DNA of 64,000 nucleotides. It comes from Rhizobium sp. RU36D. GTDB taxonomy: Bacteria > Pseudomonadota > Alphaproteobacteria > Rhizobiales > Rhizobiaceae. Where the stretch lies: the NCBI RefSeq assembly GCF_900176345.1, contig NZ_FWXU01000001.1:496001-560000 (forward strand), written 5' to 3'. The notes below the pieces were generated by a model that saw nothing but the letters and a program-made list of their open reading frames with translations, was not told where the DNA came from and did not search any database. Shown piece after piece: positions 37,453-45,628 of the stretch. Position 1 is the stretch's first letter. Every line of letters starts with the position of its first letter. A program made the translations under genes and the position numbers.

Positions 37453-37466
37453 TGAAATTCTTTTCA
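37453..37466. promoter_or_regulatory. candidate operator between NTF2-like and RidA genes
   Basis: TGAAA-TTCT-TTTCA is a dyad in the 112-base divergent gap. The RpiR regulator encoded two genes away is the obvious candidate to bind here. The evidence is symmetry and position only. Confidence 0.45.
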
Positions 37467-37549
37467 TGAATGGCGTTTTCTTGTGGCCAAACTCGGTTTT
37501 TTATGGTCACTTGTCAACGAATAAAGAAAATCATTTGCATGGATTGAAC

Positions 37550-37936
37550 ATGACGATCAAACGTTATGGCGCCGAACAGGCTGGCGCCGGCGGCCAGCGC
37601 CTCCCCTTCGCACGCGCTGTCGAGGCAGATGGCTGGCTCTATGTTTCCGGCCAGGTCGCGATGGAAAACGGCGAGATCATTCCAGGCGGAATCATCGAGC
37701 AGACGCACAAGACCATCGCCAATGTGATCGCCATTCTGCATGAGGCCGGCTACGGCGTCGAGCATGTCGTCCGCTGCGGCGTGTGGCTGGATGACCCCCG
37801 CGATTTCTGGACCTTCAACAAGATCTACCAGCAGTATTTCGGCGAGCATCCGCCGGCGCGCGCCTGCGTCCAGGCTTCGATGATGGTGGATTGCAAGGTC
37901 GAGATCGACTGCGTCGCCTATAAAAAGCCCGCGTGA
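37550..37936 (+). CDS. RidA family enamine/imine deaminase
   Basis: This 128-residue protein of the RidA/YjgF family has the catalytic arginine in PPARACVQ near residue 105 and the C-terminal KVEIDCVAY strand. RidA hydrolyses 2-aminoacrylate and related enamines made by PLP enzymes, releasing ammonia. The D-serine dehydratase-like enzyme transcribed in the opposite direction is a likely source of such intermediates. ATG 37550 gives the standard family length. Longer readings in this frame overlap the divergent gene. Confidence 0.9.
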   Translation: MTIKRYGAEQAGAGGQRLPFARAVEADGWLYVSGQVAMENGEIIPGGIIEQTHKTIANVIAILHEAGYGVEHVVRCGVWLDDPRDFWTFNKIYQQYFGEHPPARACVQASMMVDCKVEIDCVAYKKPA

Positions 37937-37955
37937 TCGGTCCGTCGAGGCAGTG

Positions 37956-38819
37956 ATGGATATCTTTGCGAAGATACAGGAAGAGCGGGAACAGTTTTCC
38001 CAGTCCGAACAGCGGATTGCGGACATCCTGCTCAATCAGTTCGAATTTGCCGTCAACGCCTCGATCATCGAACTCGCGGAGCGTGCTGAAGTATCGCCAC
38101 CGACCGTAACCCGCTTCTGTCGTCGCCTGGGATGCCAGAGCTTTTCGGATTTCAAGGTCAGCCTGGCGAAAACAGCCTATGTCGGGGTCCGCTATCTCAA
38201 TCCGGAAGCCAAGAGCCGGGAGCCGGCCGACGTGGCCACCGACATCATCACCAAGGCGCAGAACGCCTTGTTCCTGATGCACCGGGCACTCGATCCCGAT
38301 GTGCTGGACAAGGCCGCAGAGAAACTGTCCCAGGCCGAAATGATCTATGCCTTCGGCTCCGGGGGCAACTCCTCGATGATCGCAAGCGAGATCCAGAACC
38401 GGCTGTTCCGTTTGGGATCGCGCATCACCGCCTGCAATGACCACGGCATGCAATTGATGCTGGCCGCAGCCGCTCGACCCAAGGATGTCATCATCGGCTC
38501 ATCCTTCTCCGGCCGGAACGCCGAACTGGTACGCAGCTTCAACCTCGCGCGCGAAGCCGACATCACCACGATCGCGCTGACCCAGAGGGACAGCATCGTG
38601 GCGAAGGCGGCCGAACTCGTGGTGGGCATCGACCTGCCGGAGGGTGACAATATCTTTCGGCCGACCTCCACGCGCTTTGCCTATCTCGCGGTCATCGATG
38701 TGCTCGCCAGCCTCGTTGCCTACCGCAATCGCGATCGCTCGCTGGTGACGCTTCGGCACATCAAGCAACAACTGGTCGAGCATCGCGATGGCGACGACCG
38801 CCAGCTTCTGGGGGATTGA
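37956..38819 (+). CDS. RpiR-family transcriptional regulator
   Basis: This 287-residue protein has the N-terminal HTH_6 domain (IIELAERAEVSPPTVTRFCRRLG near 37-58) and a C-terminal SIS domain (IYAFGSGGNSSMIASEIQNRLFRLG near 130-154) that should bind a phosphorylated sugar. It starts 19 bases after RidA, at ATG 37956 or the GTG just before. It precedes the SDR, GH20, MlrC, MFS and CutC genes and is probably the local regulator of both divergent units. An amino-sugar phosphate is a reasonable guess for its effector. Confidence 0.88.
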   Translation: MDIFAKIQEEREQFSQSEQRIADILLNQFEFAVNASIIELAERAEVSPPTVTRFCRRLGCQSFSDFKVSLAKTAYVGVRYLNPEAKSREPADVATDIITKAQNALFLMHRALDPDVLDKAAEKLSQAEMIYAFGSGGNSSMIASEIQNRLFRLGSRITACNDHGMQLMLAAAARPKDVIIGSSFSGRNAELVRSFNLAREADITTIALTQRDSIVAKAAELVVGIDLPEGDNIFRPTSTRFAYLAVIDVLASLVAYRNRDRSLVTLRHIKQQLVEHRDGDDRQLLGD

Positions 38820-38865
38820 TCTTGTTGTACGGCATGTTCGTGAACCCCAACACGGAGCCTCACCC

Positions 38866-39642
38866 ATGAAACCGTCGATTGCCGTGGTGACGGGAGCGGC
38901 CGGGGATATCGGTCGCGCCATCGCCAAACGCCTGGGCGCAAGCCACGACCTCGTCTTCCTTGTCGATATCGATGAGAACGCGGCAGCAAAGGCCTTGGCA
39001 GACCTGGGTGGCGAGGCCCGTTTTCGCGCGCTTGCCTGCGACGTCACCGACCCAACAAGCGTTTCCGCAATGGCGAAATCCGTGATGGACGCGGGCGCGG
39101 TGCGGACGCTGGTCAACAATGCCGGTGCCGCACGCGCGGTCAGCCTGCACGACACCACGCCTGATATCTGGCGGCAGGACAATGCGCTCAATCTAGAGGC
39201 CGTGTTTCTCTGCTTTCGCGCTCTGGAGGACGGACTGAAGGAAACCGGCGGCTCGGTCGTCAATATCGCCTCGGTCAATGGCATGGCCGTTTTCGGCCAC
39301 CCGGCCTATAGCGCGGCAAAGGCTGGTCTGATCCACCTGACCCGGCTGATCGCCGTCGAGTATGGCAAGTTCGGCATCCGCGCCAACGCCGTCGCCCCCG
39401 GCACGGTGCGCACCCAGGCCTGGGAAGCGCGCGCGGCGGCAAATCCCGATGTCTTCGAGGAAGCCAAGCGCTGGTATGCGCTGCGCCGCATCGCCACCTC
39501 GGAAGACGTCGCCAATGCCGTCTTCTTCCTGGCAAGCGACCAGGCCGCCGCGATCACCGGAACCTGCCTGCCCGTGGATTGCGGGTTGACCGCAGGGCAG
39601 ACCGAGCTGGCGCATACCTTCTCCCAGTCTCCGCATTATTGA
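38866..39642 (+). CDS. short-chain dehydrogenase/reductase
   Basis: This 258-residue classical SDR has TGAAGDIG at about 9-16, NNAG near 85, the active-site serine in NIASVNG and the YSAAK motif near 150. It is a complete NAD(P)-dependent alcohol or sugar dehydrogenase. GGAG lies nine bases before the ATG at 38866. It sits between the RpiR regulator and the hexosaminidase gene, so a sugar or sugar-acid substrate is likely but not proven. Confidence 0.85.
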   Translation: MKPSIAVVTGAAGDIGRAIAKRLGASHDLVFLVDIDENAAAKALADLGGEARFRALACDVTDPTSVSAMAKSVMDAGAVRTLVNNAGAARAVSLHDTTPDIWRQDNALNLEAVFLCFRALEDGLKETGGSVVNIASVNGMAVFGHPAYSAAKAGLIHLTRLIAVEYGKFGIRANAVAPGTVRTQAWEARAAANPDVFEEAKRWYALRRIATSEDVANAVFFLASDQAAAITGTCLPVDCGLTAGQTELAHTFSQSPHY

Positions 39643-39673
39643 GAGCAACCTAAGCCAACAAGGGGAACCTCAC

Positions 39674-41593
39674 GTGGCCAAGATCGCGTTCCGCCTCGAA
39701 AACTCGTGGCACAAGACTCAAGACGATCCGAATGGCGGCTTCGTCTTTACCCTGGTGAACCTGTCCGACGAGACCATCAAGGATTTCAAGCTTGCCTATA
39801 CCTCGCTGACGCGGGTGATTGATCGGTCAAAATGCACCAATGCGACCTTCATCCAGCGCAATGCCAACTACCATCAATACGCGCCGCCTGCCGGTTTTGA
39901 GCTGAAGCCCGGCGGCACCTGGCGGTTCACCGTGGATGGCCTCAATCGCCCTGCCCGGCATCGCACCGACGGCGCCAAGTCGGCGATCCTGACGCTGCCC
40001 GATGGCAGCCATGTCACGGTTGCGGTCGATGATCTCGTGCTGGAAGGCGCGCCGAGCCAGCCGGCCCCGCCTTTGCTGCCGGAAGGCCGGGTGACCGAGC
40101 CGTTTTACATGCTGCCATGGCCCGCGGAAGCGGCCCTGACAGCGGGCGACGCCTTTCCTGATGCGCTCTATCCGGCCGAAGGAACGACGCTGGACGACCT
40201 CCGGGCGATCGAGGCAGTCAACCAGCTTTCCCGCCGCCTGTTCAGCGTCGGCCACATGCCGTTCAGCCTCGGCAAGATCGAGAACGGCCGCGCGATCCGG
40301 TTCACACAGGACGCGAGCCTTGATGCGGACGCCTATGCGCTGGACTTCTCGGCCGATCTCATCACCATCTCCCATAGTTCGGTGGGCGGGCGGCAGTATG
40401 CCCTGACCGTTCTCGCCCAACTGCTGCAGGGTGCCCGCAGCAACAAGGGCCTGCATTTCCCCGTATCCGGCAGCATCAAGGACGCCCCGCGTTACGGCTG
40501 GCGCGGCTGCCATCTCGACGTGTCGCGCCAGTTCTATCCCGTGGCCGATGTCTCCAGGCTCATCGATATCCTCGCCTGGTTCCGGATGAACGTCTTCCAC
40601 TGGCACCTGACCGATGACGAAGCCTGGCGGCTGGAGATCAAGGCCTATCCGGAACTGACGACGACGGGCGCAACCCGTGGGCCGGATGCGCCGCTGCTGC
40701 CACAGCTCGGCAACGGCGCGGAGCCGGTGACGGGATTTTATACCCAGGACAACGTGCGGGCACTGGTAGCCCATGCCACGGCGCTGAACATCGACGTCAT
40801 TCCGGAAATCGACATTCCCGGTCACAGCACGGCAACCCTGGTCGCCATTCCGGAGCTGGTCGACGGCCAGGAAGCACCCGACAGCTATCGGTCCGTCCAG
40901 GGCTATCCGAACAATGCCCTCAACCCGGCCATCGAGCTGACTTACGAATTCCTGGGCAAGGTCTTCGACGAGATGGTGACGCTTTTCCCGTCGAAGTACC
41001 TGCATATCGGCGGGGACGAGGTGGCGGCCAATACCTGGATGGCCTCGCCACTGGCCCGCAAGTTGATGGAACGCGAAGGCATCGAGGGGACCTTCGGCCT
41101 GCAAAGCTACTTCATGAAGCGCATCCAGCAGATGCTGGCGGAACGCGGCAAGCTGCTTGCCGGATGGGACGAAGTCAGCCACGGCGGCGGGGTCAATCCC
41201 GCGGGCACGCTGCTGATGGCCTGGCAGAAGCCCGAAGTCGGTCTTGAACTGGCCCAACAGGGCTATGATGTCGTCATGACGCCTGGCCAGGCCTATTATC
41301 TCGACATGGTCCAGGCGGAAGAGTTCCAGGAGCCGGGCGCCAGCTGGGCGGGCACCGTGCCGCCGCAGCATACCTATACCTATGAGGCCGTGGCCGAGTT
41401 TCCGCCGGAGCTGGCCCGCCACATGCGCGGCGTCCAGGCCTGCATCTGGTCGGAGCACTTCCTCAACCGGGACTATTTCAACCACCTGGTCTTCCCACGC
41501 CTGCCCGCCATCGCCGAGGCAGCCTGGACGCCCCGCGACAACAAGGACTGGCTGCGCTTTGCCGCCCTGGTCCGCCTGTCGCCGCGCTACTGA
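39674..41593 (+). CDS. GH20 beta-N-acetylhexosaminidase, apparently cytoplasmic
   Basis: This 639-residue glycoside hydrolase of family 20 removes terminal GlcNAc or GalNAc. An N-terminal carbohydrate-binding-like domain and a GH20 helper domain precede the catalytic barrel, which starts near 275 (GWRGCHLDVSRQFY). HWHLTDDEAWR lies near 315, and the catalytic Asp-Glu pair is D448-E449 (HIGGDEV). There is no signal peptide, so it should act on imported oligosaccharides. The start is GTG 39674 behind AGGGGAA. It is consistent with the amino-sugar importer and nag genes 6-16 kb to the left. Confidence 0.92.
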   Translation: MAKIAFRLENSWHKTQDDPNGGFVFTLVNLSDETIKDFKLAYTSLTRVIDRSKCTNATFIQRNANYHQYAPPAGFELKPGGTWRFTVDGLNRPARHRTDGAKSAILTLPDGSHVTVAVDDLVLEGAPSQPAPPLLPEGRVTEPFYMLPWPAEAALTAGDAFPDALYPAEGTTLDDLRAIEAVNQLSRRLFSVGHMPFSLGKIENGRAIRFTQDASLDADAYALDFSADLITISHSSVGGRQYALTVLAQLLQGARSNKGLHFPVSGSIKDAPRYGWRGCHLDVSRQFYPVADVSRLIDILAWFRMNVFHWHLTDDEAWRLEIKAYPELTTTGATRGPDAPLLPQLGNGAEPVTGFYTQDNVRALVAHATALNIDVIPEIDIPGHSTATLVAIPELVDGQEAPDSYRSVQGYPNNALNPAIELTYEFLGKVFDEMVTLFPSKYLHIGGDEVAANTWMASPLARKLMEREGIEGTFGLQSYFMKRIQQMLAERGKLLAGWDEVSHGGGVNPAGTLLMAWQKPEVGLELAQQGYDVVMTPGQAYYLDMVQAEEFQEPGASWAGTVPPQHTYTYEAVAEFPPELARHMRGVQACIWSEHFLNRDYFNHLVFPRLPAIAEAAWTPRDNKDWLRFAALVRLSPRY

Positions 41594-41599
41594 GGGGAG

Positions 41600-43036
41600 A
41601 TGACCATGCGGATCGCCATTGGTGGCATTCACACGGAATGCAGCACCTCATCGCCCGTCCTGATGCAGACGGAGGATTTTCGTGTCTTTCGCGGGCAGGA
41701 ACTTCTGGCGGCAGACTATTTCAACTTCCTCGCCGCCGAGGATGTGGAGCATCTGCCGCTTTTGCATGCGCGCGCCGTTCCCGGCGGACCGGTCTCGCGC
41801 GCCACTTATGAAGGCTTCAAGGCCGAATTCCTGGATGGACTGAAAGCCGCGCTGCCGCTGGACGGGCTCTATCTCGCCATGCATGGCGCGATGAATGTCG
41901 AGGGCATGGACGACGCGGAAGGCGACTGGATTTCCGCCGCCCGCAAGGTTGTCGGGCCGGATTGCGTGGTGGCGGCCAGCTACGATCTCCATGGCAATGT
42001 CAGCCAGCACATCATCGACCAGCTCGATATCTTCGCCGCCTATCGCACGGCGCCCCATATCGACGTGCGTGAGACCATGGTGCGGGCTTGGACCATGCTG
42101 CTGAAAGCGCTGAGAACAGGCGAACGCCCCGGCCTCGCCTGGGCGCCGGTGCCGGTGCTTTTGCCGGGGGAGCGTACCTCGACCGAGGACGAGCCGACGG
42201 CAAGCCTTTACCGCAAGCTGCCGGAGCACGACACCACCCCCGGCATTTGGGATGCCAACCTGATGATCGGCTATGTCTGGGCGGACGAACCGCGCGCCAC
42301 GGCCTGCGCTGTGGTCACCGCCACCGACAAGGATGCCGCCCAGCGCGTGGCAACAGAAATTGCCGGCGCCTATTGGCAGGCGCGGCGCGACTTCCAGTTC
42401 GGCCCGGTCACCGGCGCCCTCGACGACATGCTGGATATTGCCGCAAAGACTGAGACGCGGCCGATCATCCTCGCCGATTCCGGCGACAATCCGACCGGCG
42501 GCGGGGTAGGCGATCGTGGCGATGTACTGAAGGCGCTGATCGCGCGGGATTGGCAGGATGCCGTGATCGGCGGCATCACTGACCTGCCGGCCGTGGAACA
42601 GTGTTTTACCGCAGGCGAAGGGGCTGAGATCGACCTCACGATCGGCGGCAGCCTGGATCCCGCCAGTCCGTCAACTGAGGTCACCGTCAAGGTCATTCGC
42701 CTGGATGACACCGGCGTGGCGTCAGAGCGTCAGGCCGTGATTGCGGTCGGCGGGATCACCGTCATCCTGGCCGCACGCCGCAGGCCCTATCACAACATCG
42801 CCGATTTCACCCGTCACGGCATCGATCCGAAAACCGTGCGGCTCCTCGTCGTCAAGTCAGGCTACCTCTCGCCGGAGTTGGCGCCGATTGCCAATCCCAA
42901 CCTAATGGCGCTGACGGATGGCGTCATCAACCAGGACATTGAGGCGCTGCCGAGCAAGCGCCGCGGCCAGCCGATCTACCCCTTCGCCAAGGACTTCGAC
43001 TATAGCCCTTCGGTGCGCTATTCCGCGCGCTGGTAG
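41600..43036 (+). CDS. second MlrC-type M81 family metallopeptidase
   Basis: This 478-residue protein is homologous to the one at 35445 but clearly diverged. The metal-binding DLHGN lies near 132-136, MHGAMNVEGMDDAEGD near 95-110 and DSGDNPTGGGVGDRGD near 292-307. It follows the hexosaminidase gene after six bases, so the two are cotranscribed. ATG 41600 or 41606 is possible. Having two M81 paralogues in one regulon suggests two related substrates or steps in use of peptide-like compounds. Confidence 0.85.
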   Translation: MTMRIAIGGIHTECSTSSPVLMQTEDFRVFRGQELLAADYFNFLAAEDVEHLPLLHARAVPGGPVSRATYEGFKAEFLDGLKAALPLDGLYLAMHGAMNVEGMDDAEGDWISAARKVVGPDCVVAASYDLHGNVSQHIIDQLDIFAAYRTAPHIDVRETMVRAWTMLLKALRTGERPGLAWAPVPVLLPGERTSTEDEPTASLYRKLPEHDTTPGIWDANLMIGYVWADEPRATACAVVTATDKDAAQRVATEIAGAYWQARRDFQFGPVTGALDDMLDIAAKTETRPIILADSGDNPTGGGVGDRGDVLKALIARDWQDAVIGGITDLPAVEQCFTAGEGAEIDLTIGGSLDPASPSTEVTVKVIRLDDTGVASERQAVIAVGGITVILAARRRPYHNIADFTRHGIDPKTVRLLVVKSGYLSPELAPIANPNLMALTDGVINQDIEALPSKRRGQPIYPFAKDFDYSPSVRYSARW

Positions 43037-43106
43037 GCGCATCTGTTAAACTCCACGCGTGTCGCCCGTCTCGGCGGCGCGCTCCTCTTTTTGAACGTAG
43101 TGCCCG

Positions 43107-44318
43107 ATGCTGTCGACCCTGACGCTTGTCTATCGCCATCCGCCCGTGAGGGTGAGCGCGCTTGCAATCTTCTTCTTCGGTTTCTCGGGTGCTGCGACCT
43201 CGCCTTACATGTCGCTGATCGGCATCAACGAACTGGGGCTGTCCAACGCCGTCTATTCGGCGCTCATGTTCATTGCAGCGGTGGTTAATGTCAGCGCCAG
43301 CGTCACCTCTGGCATCGTCGCGGACCGCCTGGGCTACTTTCGCTCGCCGATGATCCTGGCCGCCCTTTCGGGCATCCTCGGTTTCGGCATGGTCTATGCG
43401 GTGCCCACCCAATGGAGCTTTGTCGTCGCGGCACTGATCTTCATACCGATCTTCAACTCGGTGAATTCGCTGATTTTCGCCAATGTCAGGGCCGTCTCGT
43501 CAGGCATGCCGGTGCGCGAACTGATAGCCGTGAACTCCGCGATCCGTGCCGTCTTGTCCGCATCCTGGGTGCTGGTGCCGGGGTTGGTCGGTGCTCTGCT
43601 CGCCGGTGCGCCGAGCATGCTGCCGGCCTACCTCATCGCCGCGTTTGCCTGCCTGGTGTGCCTGCTGCTCTTCGTCTTCGGCATCAAGAAGCAGGGATCC
43701 GCCGGCACGGACAGCCGTCAGCACTATCCCTACCTGGCATCGGTGCGGCTCATCGGGTCTCGCAGCGTGCTGCCAAGGCTTCTCGGCATCGCACTCATCA
43801 CCTCGATGCTGCATGTCAACGGCGCCGTTCTGCCGCTGGTGACAACGGGCAAAGCGGGCGGAACGCCGGCCGATGTCGGCGTGATCGTCGGCATCGTCGC
43901 ATTCCTGGAAATCATCTTCATCATCTTCTGGGGCTGGGTGGAGGCGCGCACCTCCACGGTCATCGCCATGTCGGCCGGGGCACTCATCTATTGCGCCTAC
44001 CTCGTGTTGCTCGGCCTGGCCGACAGCCCAACGGACGTCTATGTCTTGAGCCTGATCAGTGGCCTCGGGGCAGCCGGCATCATCGCCATTCCCATTACCT
44101 ATCTGCAGAACTTGATCGCCGATCGCGCGGGACTGGGCAGTTCGTTGATCGCCGTCAACATCTTCCTGAGCGGCGGCCTGAGCTCGTTGCTTTTTGCCCT
44201 GGGCACCGCGATAAGCGACTACTCGGGAACCTCGATCCTCGGCGCTGTCGCGGGCCTTTGCGGTGTCGCGCTGGTCTTTGCCCTGGATGGGCGCCGCGGG
44301 ATCAAGGCACACGATTGA
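43107..44318 (+). CDS. MFS transporter, sugar-efflux-like
   Basis: This 403-residue membrane protein has about twelve hydrophobic helices. The first half contains GIVADRLGYFRSPMIL, the loop motif between helices 2 and 3 typical of the major facilitator superfamily. It resembles SetA/SetB sugar-efflux carriers in length and layout. The ribosome site before ATG 43107 is weak. It follows the second MlrC gene by 70 bases and precedes cutC by 22, so it is probably part of the same operon. The substrate and the direction of transport are unknown. Confidence 0.8.
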   Translation: MLSTLTLVYRHPPVRVSALAIFFFGFSGAATSPYMSLIGINELGLSNAVYSALMFIAAVVNVSASVTSGIVADRLGYFRSPMILAALSGILGFGMVYAVPTQWSFVVAALIFIPIFNSVNSLIFANVRAVSSGMPVRELIAVNSAIRAVLSASWVLVPGLVGALLAGAPSMLPAYLIAAFACLVCLLLFVFGIKKQGSAGTDSRQHYPYLASVRLIGSRSVLPRLLGIALITSMLHVNGAVLPLVTTGKAGGTPADVGVIVGIVAFLEIIFIIFWGWVEARTSTVIAMSAGALIYCAYLVLLGLADSPTDVYVLSLISGLGAAGIIAIPITYLQNLIADRAGLGSSLIAVNIFLSGGLSSLLFALGTAISDYSGTSILGAVAGLCGVALVFALDGRRGIKAHD

Positions 44319-44340
44319 GACATGGGAAAAGCGCACTGAC

Positions 44341-45069
44341 ATGAAGGAAAGACTGCTGGAAATATGCGTTGACGATGCCGCGGGCCTTGCCGCCGCCATC
44401 GCTGGCGGGGCCGACAGGATCGAACTTTGCGCGGCGCTTTCCGTTGGCGGCCTCACCCCGAGTGCGGGTTTCATGTGGCTGGCGGCGGCGGCGCCAATTC
44501 CGGTTCATGCCCTGATCCGCCCACGGCCCGGCGACTTTCGCCATGGACCTGATGAAGTCGACATCATGCGGCGGGATATCGCGGCGGCCCGTGAAGCGGG
44601 TCTCGCCGGAGTCGTGATCGGCGCCTCCCGTGCGGACGGCCGGCTGGACGAACAAGCGCTGCGTGCCCTCGTGGCTGAAGCCGATGGCATGGCCATGACG
44701 CTGCACCGCGCCTTTGACCTCGCACCCGATCTGTTCGAGGCGCTGGAAACCGCCGTTGGTCTCGGCTTCCGCCGTATCCTGACCTCGGGCGGTCACAGGA
44801 CCGGATTGGAAGGTCTGGAAAATCTGGCTGCCCTGGCGGCGAAGGCGGGCGACCGGCTGTCGATCATGCCGGGCGGCGGCGTCCGCGCCGAATGCGCAGA
44901 TCGCTTTCTGGCCATATCCGGCATCACCGAACTGCACGCCTCCTGCTCGAAGCTGCCCGACAATCCCGATCCGCGACTTGCTGAATTCGGCTTCATCCGG
45001 CCGGACAGCCGGGAAACCGATGTGGAGGCTGTCAGAGCGCTGAAGGCCGTGATGGCCGCCCACTCATGA
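44341..45069 (+). CDS. cutC: CutC family protein
   Basis: This 242-residue TIM-barrel protein of the CutC family starts with LLEICVDD and has GGADRIELCAAL near 21-32, the IRPRPGDF stretch and GGVRAECADRF. CutC was first linked to copper tolerance in E. coli, but later work questions this, and its enzymatic role is uncertain. CutC genes often lie beside hexosaminidase and nag genes, as here, which hints at a role in amino-sugar metabolism. Its end overlaps the convergent GNAT gene by six bases. Confidence 0.9.
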   Translation: MKERLLEICVDDAAGLAAAIAGGADRIELCAALSVGGLTPSAGFMWLAAAAPIPVHALIRPRPGDFRHGPDEVDIMRRDIAAAREAGLAGVVIGASRADGRLDEQALRALVAEADGMAMTLHRAFDLAPDLFEALETAVGLGFRRILTSGGHRTGLEGLENLAALAAKAGDRLSIMPGGGVRAECADRFLAISGITELHASCSKLPDNPDPRLAEFGFIRPDSRETDVEAVRALKAVMAAHS

Positions 45070-45558
45070 TCCCGTCGGACCGGTGGGCCCAAGATCCAGC
45101 ATGCCTCGGTAGATCCCCGGCTTCGACCCTTCGATGGGAATGGCGCCAACCGTGCGGCGATAGAATTCCATAGGCCCGGCGCTGCCAATCACGGCATAGC
45201 CATAGCCAATATCCCGCATGGCCAACAAAGCCCGCAGCAGAAGGGCCTGCCCCACGCCCTTGCTCCGATGGCTTTCATCGACACCCGTCGGACCGAAGAA
45301 GCCACGCGCAGTGGCATCATAACAGGCAAAGCCCGCAAGTTTTCCTTCTACTGTCGCCAGAAGACAGCTGACCGGCTGCCTGGACATCGCAATGGTTGCC
45401 TCGCTCGCCCAGCCCTCGCCGAAGCGGCTGGCAATCCAGCGTGTTACGACATGCAGTTCCGGCGGCAGCGCCAGGCGGATCTCGAATCCATGCGCCGCAA
45501 TCCGCGCGTCAAGCTCGGCATCCGGCCGGAGATCATAGAGTTTCACCAGCATGTCCAT
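45064..45558 (-). CDS. GNAT family N-acetyltransferase
   Basis: This 164-residue acetyltransferase has the acetyl-CoA-binding segment DESHRSKGVGQALLLRAL near 94-111 (R-x-x-G-x-G/A pattern). The substrate is unknown. It is transcribed toward cutC with a six-base 3-prime overlap and away from the putA direction, and no functional link to either is evident. Confidence 0.85.
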   Translation of the reverse strand: MDMLVKLYDLRPDAELDARIAAHGFEIRLALPPELHVVTRWIASRFGEGWASEATIAMSRQPVSCLLATVEGKLAGFACYDATARGFFGPTGVDESHRSKGVGQALLLRALLAMRDIGYGYAVIGSAGPMEFYRRTVGAIPIEGSKPGIYRGMLDLGPTGPTGS

Positions 45559-45628
45559 GTCGCACTCCCCTCGCTTGCCTGCCGCGGCAATTCCTAAATC
45601 CTTTCAGAGTTGAAGGGAAGCGCGCGGC

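Noticed and set aside
39827..41632. 601-codon minus-strand open frame opposite the GH20 gene
   Set aside because: The plus-strand GH20 reading has intact catalytic motifs; the antisense frame has none.
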